A DNA stretch of 64,000 nt, taken from NCBI RefSeq assembly GCF_011694815.1, contig NZ_CP050177.1, positions 3,479,001-3,543,000 of the forward strand. The letters run 5' to 3'. This DNA comes from Streptomyces liangshanensis (GTDB lineage Bacteria; Actinomycetota; Actinomycetes; Streptomycetales; Streptomycetaceae). This document shows positions 1 through 9,821 of this stretch, one piece after another. The position numbers were made by a program, and so were the translations under genes. Each line of letters begins with the position of its first letter. Position 1 is the first letter of the stretch. A model generated the notes under the pieces. The model saw only the letters and a list, made by a program, of their open reading frames with translations, had not been told where the DNA came from and made no database searches.

Positions 1-867
1 CGGGCAGTCCTTCCGCTTCACGCAGTCGGCCGCGAAGGACGTGAAGGCCGTCTCGAAGCCGGCGGTCTGGTCGCGGTTCAGCTCGCGGGCCGGGAGCGAG
101 GGGTCCATCGCCCCGTCGAGGACGAGTCGCCCGGTGTTCCCGGGGAACAGCTCGGCGTACGTCGCCCCGAGGAAGGTCCCGTACGAGGCCCCCACGTACG
201 TCAGCTTCTTGTCGCCCAGCGCCGCGCGGAAGATGTCCATGTCGCGGGCCGCGTCGACCGTGGACACGTGCGGGAGGATCTTGGCCGACCGCTTCTCGCA
301 GCCCGCCGCGAACTTCTTGAACGACGTGGTCAGCAGCGTCTCCTCGCGCGGGTCGTCCGGGGTCTGGTCGACCTGCGTGTACGCGTCCATCTCCTTGCCC
401 GTGAGGCATTCGACGGGCTCGCTGTCGGCCACTCCGCGCGGGTCGACGGCCACCATGTCGTACCGCGCACGGACCGGGGCCGGGTAACCGATGCCCGCGT
501 ACGCCTGGAGGTAGCCGATCGCCGAGCCGCCGGGGCCGCCCGGGTTGACCTGGAGGGAACCGAGGCGTTTGCCGGGGCCCGTGGCCTTCTTCCGGGCAAC
601 CGCCAGGCTGATCTCGGTCCCGTCCGGCTTCGCGTAGTCCAGCGGGGCCTTCATGGTGGCGCAGTCGAAGCCGGCCGCCCCGCACGAACGCCACGCGAGC
701 TTCTGCCCGTAGAACTTCTTCAGCGCGGCCTGTTCCGCCGTCGAGCCCGCTCCCGTTCTCGTCCCCGTACCCGCTCCGGACGCCGAGTCCGAACTACAGC
801 CGGAGAGCAGCAGGCCGGCCGCCACGAGGGCGGTGGCGGAGATACGGAAGAGGCGCCTCGTGTCCAT
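1..867 (-). CDS. Secreted alpha/beta-hydrolase lipoprotein (C-terminus cut off by window)
   Basis: The reading frame enters from the left edge, so the C-terminal part (probably with the acid and histidine of the catalytic triad) is missing. The start at 867 gives a short basic N-terminus, a hydrophobic stretch and a lipobox ending LLLSGC, so the protein is expected to be exported and lipid-anchored. The mature part has an oxyanion-type NPGGPGGS segment and a nucleophile elbow GASYGT, both typical of the actinobacterial tripeptidyl-aminopeptidase/proteinase family of alpha/beta hydrolases. The likely role is cleavage of short peptides or esters outside the membrane. It stands alone upstream of the holB block. 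The family is secure; the substrate is not. Confidence 0.85.
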   Translation of the reverse strand, partial: MDTRRLFRISATALVAAGLLLSGCSSDSASGAGTGTRTGAGSTAEQAALKKFYGQKLAWRSCGAAGFDCATMKAPLDYAKPDGTEISLAVARKKATGPGKRLGSLQVNPGGPGGSAIGYLQAYAGIGYPAPVRARYDMVAVDPRGVADSEPVECLTGKEMDAYTQVDQTPDDPREETLLTTSFKKFAAGCEKRSAKILPHVSTVDAARDMDIFRAALGDKKLTYVGASYGTFLGATYAELFPGNTGRLVLDGAMDPSLPARELNRDQTAGFETAFTSFAADCVKRKDCP

Positions 868-958
868 TCCGCGAGCCTAGCCGCCGGGTGACGCCTTCCT
901 GGTACCCACGCTCGTACGGGTGAATCACGGCCCCAAGCGGGACGAAACCACGTCCCCG

Positions 959-2164
959 TCAGCCCGCGCGCAGCGACACCGCCATCGCCTCGACCGCCAG
1001 CAGCGGCGCCACGTTGCGGTCCAGGGCCTGCCGGCACGCGCTGATCGACTCGATGCGCCGCAGCGTCCGCTCCGGCGTGGAGGCCCTGGCGACCCGGTCC
1101 AGCGCGTCCCGTACGTCCACGTTGGCGAGCTGGACGCGGGAGCCCAACTGGAGGGCCAGGACGTCGCGGTAGAAGCCGGTGAGCTCGGTCAGCGCCAGGT
1201 CGAGGCTGTCGCGCTGCGTACGGGTCGAACGGCGCTTCTGGCGGTCGGCCAGCTCCTTCATCACACCCGCCGTACCGCGCGGCATCCGGCCGCCCGCCGA
1301 CGCGCCGAGCGCCGCCTTCATGTCCTCCGTCTCCTTGACGTCGACATCCTCGGCGACCTGCTTGGCGTCCTCCGTCGCGGCGTCGATCAGCTCCTGGGCC
1401 GCCCGCAGGCAGCCGCCGATGTCGTCGACGCGCAGCGGCATCTTCAGGACCGTGGCGCGGCGGGCGCGGGCCCGCTCGTCCGTGGCCAGGCGGCGGGCCC
1501 GGCCGATGTGCCCCTGGGTCGCGCGCGCGGCGGCGTGCGCGGCCTCGGGGTCGATGCCGTCGCGCCGGATCAGGACGTCCGCCACCGCCTCCACGGGCGG
1601 CGTACGCAGGACGAGGTGGCGGCAGCGCGAACGGATCGTGGGCAGGACGTCCTCCAGCGAGGGGGCGCAGAGCAGCCATACGGTGCGCTGCGCCGGCTCC
1701 TCCACGGCCTTCAGCAGGACGTTGCCCGCGCCCTCGGTGAGGCGGTCGGCGTCCTCCAGCACGTTGACCTGCCAGCGCCCGCCGGCCGGGGAGAGCTGCG
1801 AGCGGCGGACCAGCTCACGGGTCTCCTTCACGCCGATGGAGAGCAGGTCGGTACGGATGACGTCCACATCCGCGTGCGTCCCGATCAGGCTCGTATGGCA
1901 GCCGTCGCAGAACCCGCAGCCCGGCTCCCCGCCCAGCGCGCGGTCCGGGCTGGTGCACTGGAGGGCGGCGGCGAAGGCGCGGGCGGCGGTGGAGCGGCCG
2001 GAACCGGGGGGGCCGGTGAAGAGCCAGGCATGCGTCATCCTCGACGCCTCGGGGGGTACGAGGCCCGCCGCCTCGGCCGTGACGCGCGCGTCCGCGTCCC
2101 GCGCGGCCGCCGCCAGCGTCGCCTGGACGCGGTCCTGCCCGACCAGGTCGTCCCATACGGTCAT
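959..2164 (-). CDS. holB: DNA polymerase III clamp-loader subunit delta prime
   Basis: This 401-residue protein is the delta-prime subunit of the replicative clamp loader, which works with the tau/gamma and delta subunits to place the beta clamp on DNA. It starts MTVWDDLVGQ, has a deviant P-loop GPPGSGRST in which the usual lysine is arginine (delta prime is normally not an active ATPase), and a zinc-type cluster CGFCDGCHTS with one more cysteine a few residues upstream. An AAA lid and a C-terminal helical collar follow. It is the next gene after tmk in the same direction; a strong hairpin lies between the two. Length and motifs fit the family well. Confidence 0.93.
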   Translation of the reverse strand: MTVWDDLVGQDRVQATLAAAARDADARVTAEAAGLVPPEASRMTHAWLFTGPPGSGRSTAARAFAAALQCTSPDRALGGEPGCGFCDGCHTSLIGTHADVDVIRTDLLSIGVKETRELVRRSQLSPAGGRWQVNVLEDADRLTEGAGNVLLKAVEEPAQRTVWLLCAPSLEDVLPTIRSRCRHLVLRTPPVEAVADVLIRRDGIDPEAAHAAARATQGHIGRARRLATDERARARRATVLKMPLRVDDIGGCLRAAQELIDAATEDAKQVAEDVDVKETEDMKAALGASAGGRMPRGTAGVMKELADRQKRRSTRTQRDSLDLALTELTGFYRDVLALQLGSRVQLANVDVRDALDRVARASTPERTLRRIESISACRQALDRNVAPLLAVEAMAVSLRAG

Positions 2165-2312
2165 GTGCCGCCATCACCTCCGTGCCGTGCCGTCTGCCGT
2201 CTGCGTTGTACGGAGTGTTTCGCGCCGTACGGAATCCATTGTGGGGCCCGGGTCTGACAGTCCCGCCCCTCACCAGGAACCCCACGGGCTGACCGGGGCC
2301 CGACCGGCGCGG

Positions 2313-2360
2313 GAACGGCCTCGGGGCCCGGGCGCGAAAGCCCGGGCCCCGAGGCCGTTC
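2313..2360 (-). terminator. Strong intrinsic-type hairpin downstream of tmk
   Basis: Two perfectly complementary 21-base arms (2313-2333 and 2340-2360) enclose the loop GCGAAA. The hairpin lies about 45 bases past the tmk stop codon and upstream of holB. There is no T-run, which is usual in Streptomyces. It should end or attenuate tmk transcription, so holB probably has its own promoter. Confidence 0.8.
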
Positions 2361-2405
2361 AGCCGTACTCAGGTCCTGCCCGCCGGGCAGACCAGCGGAC
2401 GGGTC

Positions 2406-5400
2406 CTAGCGGCGCCGCCGCCGTCCGCCGTTCTCGTCGCGGTCGTCGTCGTGCGGGCCGAGCAGTTCGTCGGCCAGGGTCGGGAGGTCGTCCAAGGGGG
2501 TCTCCTCCGCCCAGTCCGAGCGACGGCGCGGACGCTCCGCCTCCGGCGCCTGCGCGTACCCGGGCTCCGGGCCCTGTCCGGCGTCCGGATACAGCTGCGG
2601 CAGCTCACGCGTGCGCTCGTTGGGGCCGTCGACCGCCGCCGGATCCGGCGTCTCCTCACGGAAGAAGCCCGGCGGCACCCGGTCCGCGGGAACGGTGTCC
2701 TGTACGGGCCGTACCGGCGGCAGTACGGCGGTCTCGTCGGTGGCGCGCACCTCGCGCGCGTCCCTGGCGTCCCGCACGCCACGCGGCTGGGGGGCGGCTG
2801 GCGGGGCCGGCGGGGCCCACGACTGCCGCGGATCCCGCGCGTCCGACGAACCCGGCTCGTCCTGTGAGCCGTGCGAACCCGGCGCCTCCTGCGCACTGCC
2901 CGAGTCCGCCGCGTCCGCCGAACCCTCCGCATCCTTAGGACGCTCGACACGCGCGTCCCGTACCTGCGGGATCACCGCCGTGTCGTCGGCCGCCGGATCC
3001 TGGATCCGCGGGATCACCCGGGTCTCGTCCGCGGCCGGCTCCTGGACCTGCGGGATGACCGCCGTCTCCTCGGCGTCGGAGTCCCGTCCCGGCCGCTCGC
3101 CCTCCGGACGTACCGCCGGCACCTCCCGCGTCACCTCGTCCGGAGCGAACTGCGGTCCCTTCGCCTCCGGCCCCTTCGAGTCGGGCCCCGTCGACTCGGG
3201 CCCCTGCGAATCCGACTCCCCCGACTCCGGCTTCTTCAACTCCGGTTTCGTCAGGTCCGGCTTCTTCAGGAACTTCCCGCTCGGCACCACCGGCGTCGGC
3301 ACCGTCGTCTCGTGCGGCGGATACGCCGGCGGTACGGGCCGCTCCGCGTCCGCCGCAGCCCGAGCCGCCGCCTCAGCGGCCTCCCGAGCAGCCGCGGCCT
3401 CCCGCTCAGCGGCCTGCCTGGCCGCCTCCTCGGCCGCGGCGCGCTCCGCGACAGCCCGCTCGGCAGCGGCCCGTTCCGCCACAGCCCGCTCGGCGGCAGC
3501 CCTCTCGGCCGCGGCCTGCTCCGCAGCGGCGCGCTCCACGGCGGCCCTCTCGGCAGCCGCCTGCTCCGCGGCGGCCCGTCCGGCCGCCGCCTCTTCCTCC
3601 GCCGCCTTGGCCGAAGCCGCCGCGGCCGCCGCCGCGGACTCCTCCGCGAGCCGCCGCGCCTCCTCGGCCCTGAGCAGCGCCTCCTCCGCCTTGCGCTGCT
3701 TCTCCCGGCGCCGTTCCTCCGCCTCGGCACGCAGCCGGGCCTCGTCCTCGGCCTGCCTCCTGAGACGCGCCTGCTCCGCCTCGTGCGCCTGCTGCTCGGC
3801 CTCCCGGCGCCTGCGCTCCTCCTCGGCCAGCCGGCGTTCGTCCTCGGCGCGCTGCCTGGCCTCCTCCGCCTGCCGTTCGGCCTCGCGCTGCCGCGCCTCC
3901 TCCAGCTCGCGGCGCTTGCGCTCCTCCTCCTCGGCCCGGAGCTTGGCCAGCTGCGCCTGGCGCTCGCGCTCCAGCCGCTCTTCCTCCGCCTTGCGCGCCG
4001 CCTCTTCCTCGGCCCGGCGGCGAGCCTCCTCGATGGCGGCCTTCCGCGCGTCCTCCCGGGCTTTCACCTCGGCCTCGGACAGCGGCAGCATCTGGTCGAG
4101 CCGGTGCCGTACGACCGTGGTGACGGCCGCCGGCTCCTGGCCCGCGTCCACGACGAGGTACCGGGCGGGGTCGGCCGCCGCGAGGGTCAGGAAGCCGGAC
4201 CGTACCCGCTCGTGGAACTCCGCGGGCTCCGACTCCAGCCGGTCCGGCGCCTCCGTGAACCGCTCACGCGCCGTCTCCGGGGAGACGTCGAGCAGCACCG
4301 TCAGGTGCGGTACGAGACCGTCCGTCGCCCAGCGCGAGATCCGCGCGATCTCCGTGGGCGAGAGGTCACGGCCCGCGCCCTGGTACGCCACGGACGAGTC
4401 GATGTACCGGTCCGAGATGACAATCGCACCCCGCTCCAGGGCGGGACGGACCACCGAGTCGACGTGCTCGGCGCGGTCGGCCGCGTACAGCAGCGCCTCC
4501 GCGCGGTTCGACAACCCGGCGCTCGACACGTCGAGCAGGATGGACCGCAGCCGCTTGCCGACCGGCGTCGCGCCGGGCTCGCGCGTGACGACCACCTCGT
4601 GTCCCTTGCCGCGGATCCACTCCGCCAGCGCCTCCACCTGCGTGGACTTGCCGGCGCCGTCACCGCCCTCCACCGCGAGGAAGAAGCCGGACGCGGCCGG
4701 GGCCTGCGCCGGATCGGCGCCGCCGCGCACCGCGTCCCGCAGGTCCCTGCGCAGCGGCACACCCGCGCGGTCGTCGGTCTTGGCGAGCACCACGGCCGCG
4801 ACGGGCAGCAGCAGCGCGCCGACCAGCATGAGCGTGAAGGCCGCGCCGCCGTGCGCGAAGACGAAGTCCTCGTTGGCGAGGCGGTGCGGGCCGATGGCGG
4901 CGGCGAGCAGGGGCGCGACGACCACGCCGGCCGCCACGAAGACCCGTACGACCGCGTGGAGATGTTCCGTCACGCGCGTACGGAGTGATTCCTCGGTCTC
5001 CAGATCGATGAGCGTGTGCCCGGTGTTCGCCGCGACACCGGCGGCGAAGCCGGTGAACAGCGCGAGGAACAGGACGGTCGCCGTGTCCGGGACGAGCCCC
5101 ATGGCGAGCAGCGAGATCCCGGTCAGCGCGATCGCCAGCGGCAGCAGGCGGCGGCGGGACAGGGAGGGCAGCACCTTGGCCGCGCGCCGGATGCCGAGCC
5201 CGGTGCCTCCGGTCAGGAGGAGGACGAGCAGCGCGAACGCGACGGGGCCGCCGCCGAGGTCCTTCGCGTGCAGGACGGACACGGCCACGGCGGCCGACAC
5301 CGCGCCGGCCACGGCGGAGCAGGCGAGGACGAACAGCGGCACTCCGCCCGTACGCCCCTTGCCCGCACTGGAGCGGGAACCGGCGGACGTGGAGGCCGAG

Positions 5401-6407
5401 GGCCGTCGCAGCCCTTCCAGCGGCGAGCGCGGCCGGGGCGTCCGCCCGTCGGGCAGCTCGATGAAGTAGAGCGTCGACACGGAGGCGGCGAAGAGTCCCG
5501 CCGCCACGTACGACCCGAGGGCCGCCTGATGCAGCGAGAACCAGTCGATGCCCGTGCCGAGCAGATTGCCGATCAGTGTGGCCACGAGCAGCACGGCCGC
5601 CGCCGCGGGCACGGCGAGGAACGCCGTGCGCAGCGAGAGCCGGTGCAGGGCGTCGAGATGGTCGGGCAGCGGGCGGACCGCCGCGCCCTCCAACGGAGGC
5701 GCCGGGAGCAGGGCGGGAGCCGCGCTCTCCTTGGCGATCGTCCAGAAGCGCTCGGCGACGCCGGCCACGAAGACCGTGCCGAGCAGGATGGGCAGGGCGC
5801 GGTCCGGGGTCCAGTCGATCCACAGCGGCGCGATGATCAGGAGCGCGAGGCGTACGACGTCCGCGCCGATCATCGTCCAGCGGCGGTCGAGCGGCCCGCC
5901 CTCCCGCGGCTGCTTGCGCGGCTTGGCACGCTTGCCGGAAGCGGAAGCGGGGGCAGAGGCGTTACGCGGCAGGGGGCTGCCGTCGGCCGCGACGGCCGAG
6001 GCGCCGGTCCCGCCGGCCTCGCCCGCACCGGCGCCCGTCCTCGGACGTGTGCCGGAAGAACGGGTGCCGGAAGGGGGAGTCACCAACGCCGTCAGCGGTC
6101 CCAGGAGCACCGCCCCGAACAGCACCGTGGCCACGACCCGTGCCCCGAACACCGCCGCGACGGCGAACGCCGCGCCCCGGTATCCCGCACCGAACGAGCC
6201 CTCGGAGATCGCCGCTTGCAACGACAGGAGCAGAAGCACGAGAACGGCGAGCGCGTCGCCCACCCCGCCGATGAGCTGGGCGCCCCACAGCCGCCGGAGC
6301 GGTGGGAGGCGCAGCAGTGATCGGACGGCGCGCTCTCGTGAGTCTGCGGCAAGTGCGTCGGAGTCGGAGGTGGGGCTCACGACCGTTGGCTGCTCGGCTC
6401 GCGTCAT
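2406..6407 (-). CDS. tmk: dTMP kinase fused to a transporter-like membrane domain and a long coiled-coil tail
   Basis: A 1333-residue fusion. Residues about 1-550 are a polytopic membrane segment resembling an MFS transporter (a dozen hydrophobic helices with a basic Ser/Arg-rich loop). Residues about 575-780 are a complete thymidylate kinase, which phosphorylates dTMP to dTDP: P-loop EGGDGAGKST, DR(Y/x) motif in SDRYIDSSVAYQGAGR, and a TREPG motif. Residues about 780-1040 are a charged Glu/Arg/Ala coiled coil with near-identical AAAERA/AVAERA units. The acidic tail carries four copies of an (E/D)(E/D)TxV(I/L)P motif. Stand-alone Tmk is about 210 residues; the fused form is known in Streptomyces. 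The start at 6407 gives MTRAEQP. The role of the membrane and tail parts is unknown. Confidence 0.93.
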   Translation of the reverse strand: MTRAEQPTVVSPTSDSDALAADSRERAVRSLLRLPPLRRLWGAQLIGGVGDALAVLVLLLLSLQAAISEGSFGAGYRGAAFAVAAVFGARVVATVLFGAVLLGPLTALVTPPSGTRSSGTRPRTGAGAGEAGGTGASAVAADGSPLPRNASAPASASGKRAKPRKQPREGGPLDRRWTMIGADVVRLALLIIAPLWIDWTPDRALPILLGTVFVAGVAERFWTIAKESAAPALLPAPPLEGAAVRPLPDHLDALHRLSLRTAFLAVPAAAAVLLVATLIGNLLGTGIDWFSLHQAALGSYVAAGLFAASVSTLYFIELPDGRTPRPRSPLEGLRRPSASTSAGSRSSAGKGRTGGVPLFVLACSAVAGAVSAAVAVSVLHAKDLGGGPVAFALLVLLLTGGTGLGIRRAAKVLPSLSRRRLLPLAIALTGISLLAMGLVPDTATVLFLALFTGFAAGVAANTGHTLIDLETEESLRTRVTEHLHAVVRVFVAAGVVVAPLLAAAIGPHRLANEDFVFAHGGAAFTLMLVGALLLPVAAVVLAKTDDRAGVPLRRDLRDAVRGGADPAQAPAASGFFLAVEGGDGAGKSTQVEALAEWIRGKGHEVVVTREPGATPVGKRLRSILLDVSSAGLSNRAEALLYAADRAEHVDSVVRPALERGAIVISDRYIDSSVAYQGAGRDLSPTEIARISRWATDGLVPHLTVLLDVSPETARERFTEAPDRLESEPAEFHERVRSGFLTLAAADPARYLVVDAGQEPAAVTTVVRHRLDQMLPLSEAEVKAREDARKAAIEEARRRAEEEAARKAEEERLERERQAQLAKLRAEEEERKRRELEEARQREAERQAEEARQRAEDERRLAEEERRRREAEQQAHEAEQARLRRQAEDEARLRAEAEERRREKQRKAEEALLRAEEARRLAEESAAAAAAASAKAAEEEAAAGRAAAEQAAAERAAVERAAAEQAAAERAAAERAVAERAAAERAVAERAAAEEAARQAAEREAAAAREAAEAAARAAADAERPVPPAYPPHETTVPTPVVPSGKFLKKPDLTKPELKKPESGESDSQGPESTGPDSKGPEAKGPQFAPDEVTREVPAVRPEGERPGRDSDAEETAVIPQVQEPAADETRVIPRIQDPAADDTAVIPQVRDARVERPKDAEGSADAADSGSAQEAPGSHGSQDEPGSSDARDPRQSWAPPAPPAAPQPRGVRDARDAREVRATDETAVLPPVRPVQDTVPADRVPPGFFREETPDPAAVDGPNERTRELPQLYPDAGQGPEPGYAQAPEAERPRRRSDWAEETPLDDLPTLADELLGPHDDDRDENGGRRRRR

Positions 6408-6528
6408 CCGCCCAGCCTATCCGCAGCCGCTGACAGTCCGTGCGGCCGGTGCGGAGCGGGTGGCCCCGGCGTGGTGATTACCGCCCGGTTGCCCTCCCCG
6501 ACCCGCCCATCGGTCCGCCCGGGTCCGC

Positions 6529-9405
6529 CTATTCGTCCGTTTTCGCCGACCTCGAAGCGGAGGCGGACGTCTTCTTGGCCGTCGACTTCGCCGCGGTCGA
6601 CTTCGCCGCCGTGGACTTCGCCGCCGTCGTCTTCTTGGCGGCCGTCTTCGCCGTGGTCTTCTTCGCGACGGCCTTCTTCGCCGTCGTCGCCTTCTTGGCC
6701 GGCGCGCGCTTGGCGGGGGCCTTCTTCGCCGTCTTCTTGGCAGGCGACTTGGCGCGCTTCTCCGCGAGCAGCTCGTAACCCCGCTCAGGAGTGATCGCCT
6801 CGACGCTGTCGTCCGTCCGCAGCGTCGCGTTCGTCTCGCCGTCGGTGACGTACGGCCCGAACCGGCCGTCCTTCACCACCACGGGACGCTCGCTCACCGG
6901 GTCCGTGCCCAGTTCCTTGAGCGGCGGCTTGGCCGCGGCGCGGCCCCGCTGCTTCGGCTGGGCGTAGATCGCCAGCGCCTCGTCGAGCGTGATGTCGAAG
7001 AGCTGGTCCTCGGTCGTCAGGGACCGTGAGTCGGTGCCCTTCTTAAGATACGGGCCGTACCGGCCGTTCTGCGCCGTGATCTCGACCCCCTCGGCGTCCG
7101 TCCCCACCACACGCGGCAGCGACATCAGCTTGAGGGCGTCGTCGATGGTGACCGTGTCCAAGGACATCGACTTGAAGAGGGAGGCGGTACGCGGCTTGAC
7201 CGCGTTCTTGCCCGTCTTCGGGGTGTTCTCCGGGAGGATCTCGGTGACGTACGGGCCGTACCGGCCGTCCTTGGCGACGATCTGGTTCCCCGTCACGGGG
7301 TCGGCGCCCAGTTCGAAGTCGCCGCTCGGCTTGGCCAGCAGCTCTTCCGCGTACTCGACCGTCAGCTCGTCCGGTGCCATCTCCTCGGGCACGTCGGCGC
7401 GCTGGTGGCCCTCTTCGTCCTTCTCGCCGCGCTCCACGTACGGCCCGTACCGGCCGACGCGCAGCATGATGCCGTCGCCGACGGGGAACGAGGAGATCTC
7501 CCGGGCGTCGATCGCGCCGAGGTCCGTGACCAGTTCCTTCAGGCCGCCGAGGTGGTCCCCGTCGCCGTTGCCCGCGGCCGAGGCGGCGCCGACGTCCTCG
7601 CCGTCCCCGCCCTCGCCGAAGTAGAAGCGCTTGAGCCACGGCACGGAGTGCGCCTCGCCCCGCGCGATGCGGTCGAGGTCGTCCTCCATCCGGGCCGTGA
7701 AGTCGTAGTCGACGAGCCGGCCGAAGTGGGTCTCCAGCAGATTGACCACGGCGAAGGAGAGGAAGGACGGGACGAGCGCCGTGCCCTTCTTGAACACGTA
7801 ACCGCGATCGAGGATGGTCCCGATGATCGAGGCGTACGTGGACGGGCGGCCGATCTCGCGCTCCTCCAGCTCCTTGACCAGCGACGCTTCCGTGTAGCGG
7901 GCCGGGGGCTTGGTGGAGTGGCCGTCGACGGACAGTTCCTCGGCGGACAGCGCGTCGCCCTCGGCGACCTGCGGCAGTCGGCGCTCGCGGTCGTCCAGCT
8001 CGGCGTTCGGGTCGTCGGCGCCTTCGACGTACGCCTTCATGAAGCCGTGGAAGGTGATCGTCTTGCCGGACGCGGAGAACTCCGCCTCGCGGCCGTCGGA
8101 GGCGGACCCGACGATCTTGACGGTGACGCTGTTGCCGACCGCGTCCTTCATCTGGGAGGCGACGGTCCGCTTCCAGATCAGCTCGTAGAGGCGGAACTGG
8201 TCGCCGGACAGACCCGTCTCGGCGGGCGTGCGGAAACGATCACCCGAAGGCCGGATCGCCTCGTGCGCCTCCTGCGCGTTCTTGACCTTGCCGGCGTACG
8301 TGCGCGGCTTGTCCGGCAGGTAGTTCGCCCCGTACAGCTGCGTGACCTGCGCGCGGGCCGCCGAGATCGCGGTGTCGGAGAGCGTCGTGGAGTCCGTACG
8401 CATATAGGTGATGAAGCCGTTCTCGTACAGCTTCTGCGCGACCTGCATCGTGGACTTGGCCCCGAAGCCCAGCTTGCGCGAGGCCTCCTGCTGGAGCGTC
8501 GTCGTACGGAAGGGGGCGTACGGGGAGCGGCGGTACGGCTTCGACTCGACGGACCGCACCGAGAAGGAAGCGTTCTCCAGCGCGGCGGCCAGGGCGCGCG
8601 CGTTCGCCTCGTCCAGGTGGAGCGTCTGGTCGGACTTGATCCGGCCGTCGGAACCGAAGTCACGGCCCTGGGCGACCCGCTTGCCGTCGACCGCGTTGAG
8701 CCGGGCGAGCAGCGAGGACGGGTCGGAGGCGTCACCGGCACGGCCGGTGGAGAACGTGCCGGTCAGGTCCCAGTACTCGGCGGAGCGGAACGCGATGCGC
8801 TCCCGCTCGCGCTCGACGACGAGGCGGGTGGCGACGGACTGCACACGGCCGGCGGACAGGCCGCGCATGACCTTCTTCCACAGGACCGGCGAGACCTCGT
8901 AGCCGTACAGCCGGTCGAGGATACGGCGGGTCTCCTGGGCGTCGACCATGCGCGTGTTCAGCTCGCGCGGGTTGGCGACGGCGGCCCTGATCGCGTCCTT
9001 GGTGATCTCGTGGAAGACCATCCGGTGGACGGGGACCTTGGGCTTCAGGACTTCCTGGAGGTGCCACGCGATGGCTTCGCCCTCGCGGTCCTCATCGGTG
9101 GCGAGGTAGAGCTCGTCGGACTCGGCCAGCAGCTCCTTGAGCTTTCTGACCTGTGCCTTCTTGTCGGCGTTGACGACGTAGATCGGCTCGAAGTCGTTGT
9201 TCACGTCCACGCCGAGACGGCGTACCTCGCCCGTGTACTTCTCCGGCACCTCGGCGGCACCGTTCGGGAGGTCGCGGATGTGCCCGACGCTCGCCTCGAC
9301 GACATATCCGGGGCCGAGGTAGCCCTTGATCGTCTTCGCCTTGGCGGGCGACTCGACGATGACGAGTCGGCGGCCGCCGTGTGCGGCTTCGCTGGTCGGG
9401 GACAA
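6529..9405 (-). CDS. topA: DNA topoisomerase I (type IA) with lysine-rich tail
   Basis: TopA relaxes negative supercoils by cutting one strand through a tyrosine. The open frame extends upstream to 10095, but the protein starts at a TTG at 9405, preceded by a GGAGAG-type ribosome site, giving LSPTSEAAHGG and then the Toprim motif VIVESPAKAKTIKGYL. The active tyrosine lies in ITYMRTDSTT. At least four C-terminal GRYGPY/GRFGPY repeats replace zinc fingers, as in other actinobacteria. The end is a lysine/alanine-rich tail of about 70 residues that is known to help DNA binding and processivity in this family. The product is 958 residues, as expected for Streptomyces. Start confidence is good because homology begins there. 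Confidence 0.95.
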   Translation of the reverse strand: MSPTSEAAHGGRRLVIVESPAKAKTIKGYLGPGYVVEASVGHIRDLPNGAAEVPEKYTGEVRRLGVDVNNDFEPIYVVNADKKAQVRKLKELLAESDELYLATDEDREGEAIAWHLQEVLKPKVPVHRMVFHEITKDAIRAAVANPRELNTRMVDAQETRRILDRLYGYEVSPVLWKKVMRGLSAGRVQSVATRLVVERERERIAFRSAEYWDLTGTFSTGRAGDASDPSSLLARLNAVDGKRVAQGRDFGSDGRIKSDQTLHLDEANARALAAALENASFSVRSVESKPYRRSPYAPFRTTTLQQEASRKLGFGAKSTMQVAQKLYENGFITYMRTDSTTLSDTAISAARAQVTQLYGANYLPDKPRTYAGKVKNAQEAHEAIRPSGDRFRTPAETGLSGDQFRLYELIWKRTVASQMKDAVGNSVTVKIVGSASDGREAEFSASGKTITFHGFMKAYVEGADDPNAELDDRERRLPQVAEGDALSAEELSVDGHSTKPPARYTEASLVKELEEREIGRPSTYASIIGTILDRGYVFKKGTALVPSFLSFAVVNLLETHFGRLVDYDFTARMEDDLDRIARGEAHSVPWLKRFYFGEGGDGEDVGAASAAGNGDGDHLGGLKELVTDLGAIDAREISSFPVGDGIMLRVGRYGPYVERGEKDEEGHQRADVPEEMAPDELTVEYAEELLAKPSGDFELGADPVTGNQIVAKDGRYGPYVTEILPENTPKTGKNAVKPRTASLFKSMSLDTVTIDDALKLMSLPRVVGTDAEGVEITAQNGRYGPYLKKGTDSRSLTTEDQLFDITLDEALAIYAQPKQRGRAAAKPPLKELGTDPVSERPVVVKDGRFGPYVTDGETNATLRTDDSVEAITPERGYELLAEKRAKSPAKKTAKKAPAKRAPAKKATTAKKAVAKKTTAKTAAKKTTAAKSTAAKSTAAKSTAKKTSASASRSAKTDE

Positions 9406-9821
9406 CTTCGCTCTTCTCTCCGGATCGACACTCGGTGGGCCCGTACGCCAGTACGGCAGAACGGCACGGCGGGACCGGGTACGGCCCAGCGGTGACGCTG
9501 CTTCGCTGCGGAGTGTGACGGTACAACCCGCCCCCGTGTCAAACGGCGAAAGACCGCAGCGGCCACTCGAACGGTAACCCGACTCCGGGCATTCCTGCCG
9601 CCCGGACCCCCGGGCCCGTCGCGTCGGGGCGCTTCCCGGGTGGTTCCGGGGCGGGCCGGGAGGGGGGTCGCGTACCGGCGGCCCGGAGAGGGTCCGGTGC
9701 AGGTCCGGGGTGGTCGGGGCGCCGGGCGGAGGCGCCTGTCGATCATGGACGGGAGATTCCGGTCCGGGACCGGAAAGCCGGAATCGGATCGGGGAGCCGG
9801 AGCCGGATCGCGGGGAGCGGA
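9406..9821 (-). promoter_or_regulatory. topA upstream region
   Basis: A 416-base stretch without a convincing gene. Reading towards topA it holds a TTGACA match at 9537-9542, about 130 bases before the TTG start, but no good -10 box at the usual distance. The long upstream open frame here is an extension of the topA frame without homology and is not counted as coding. topA promoters in Streptomyces respond to supercoiling; that response cannot be judged from the sequence. Confidence 0.45.

Noticed and set aside
3410..3560. Tandem repeats as a possible non-coding repeat element
   Set aside because: The repeats encode the AAAERA units of the Tmk coiled coil and keep its frame.
2611..5469. Plus-strand open frames opposite tmk
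   Set aside because: Ser/Ala- or Arg/Leu-rich shadows of the repetitive tmk coding sequence; no start context or homology.
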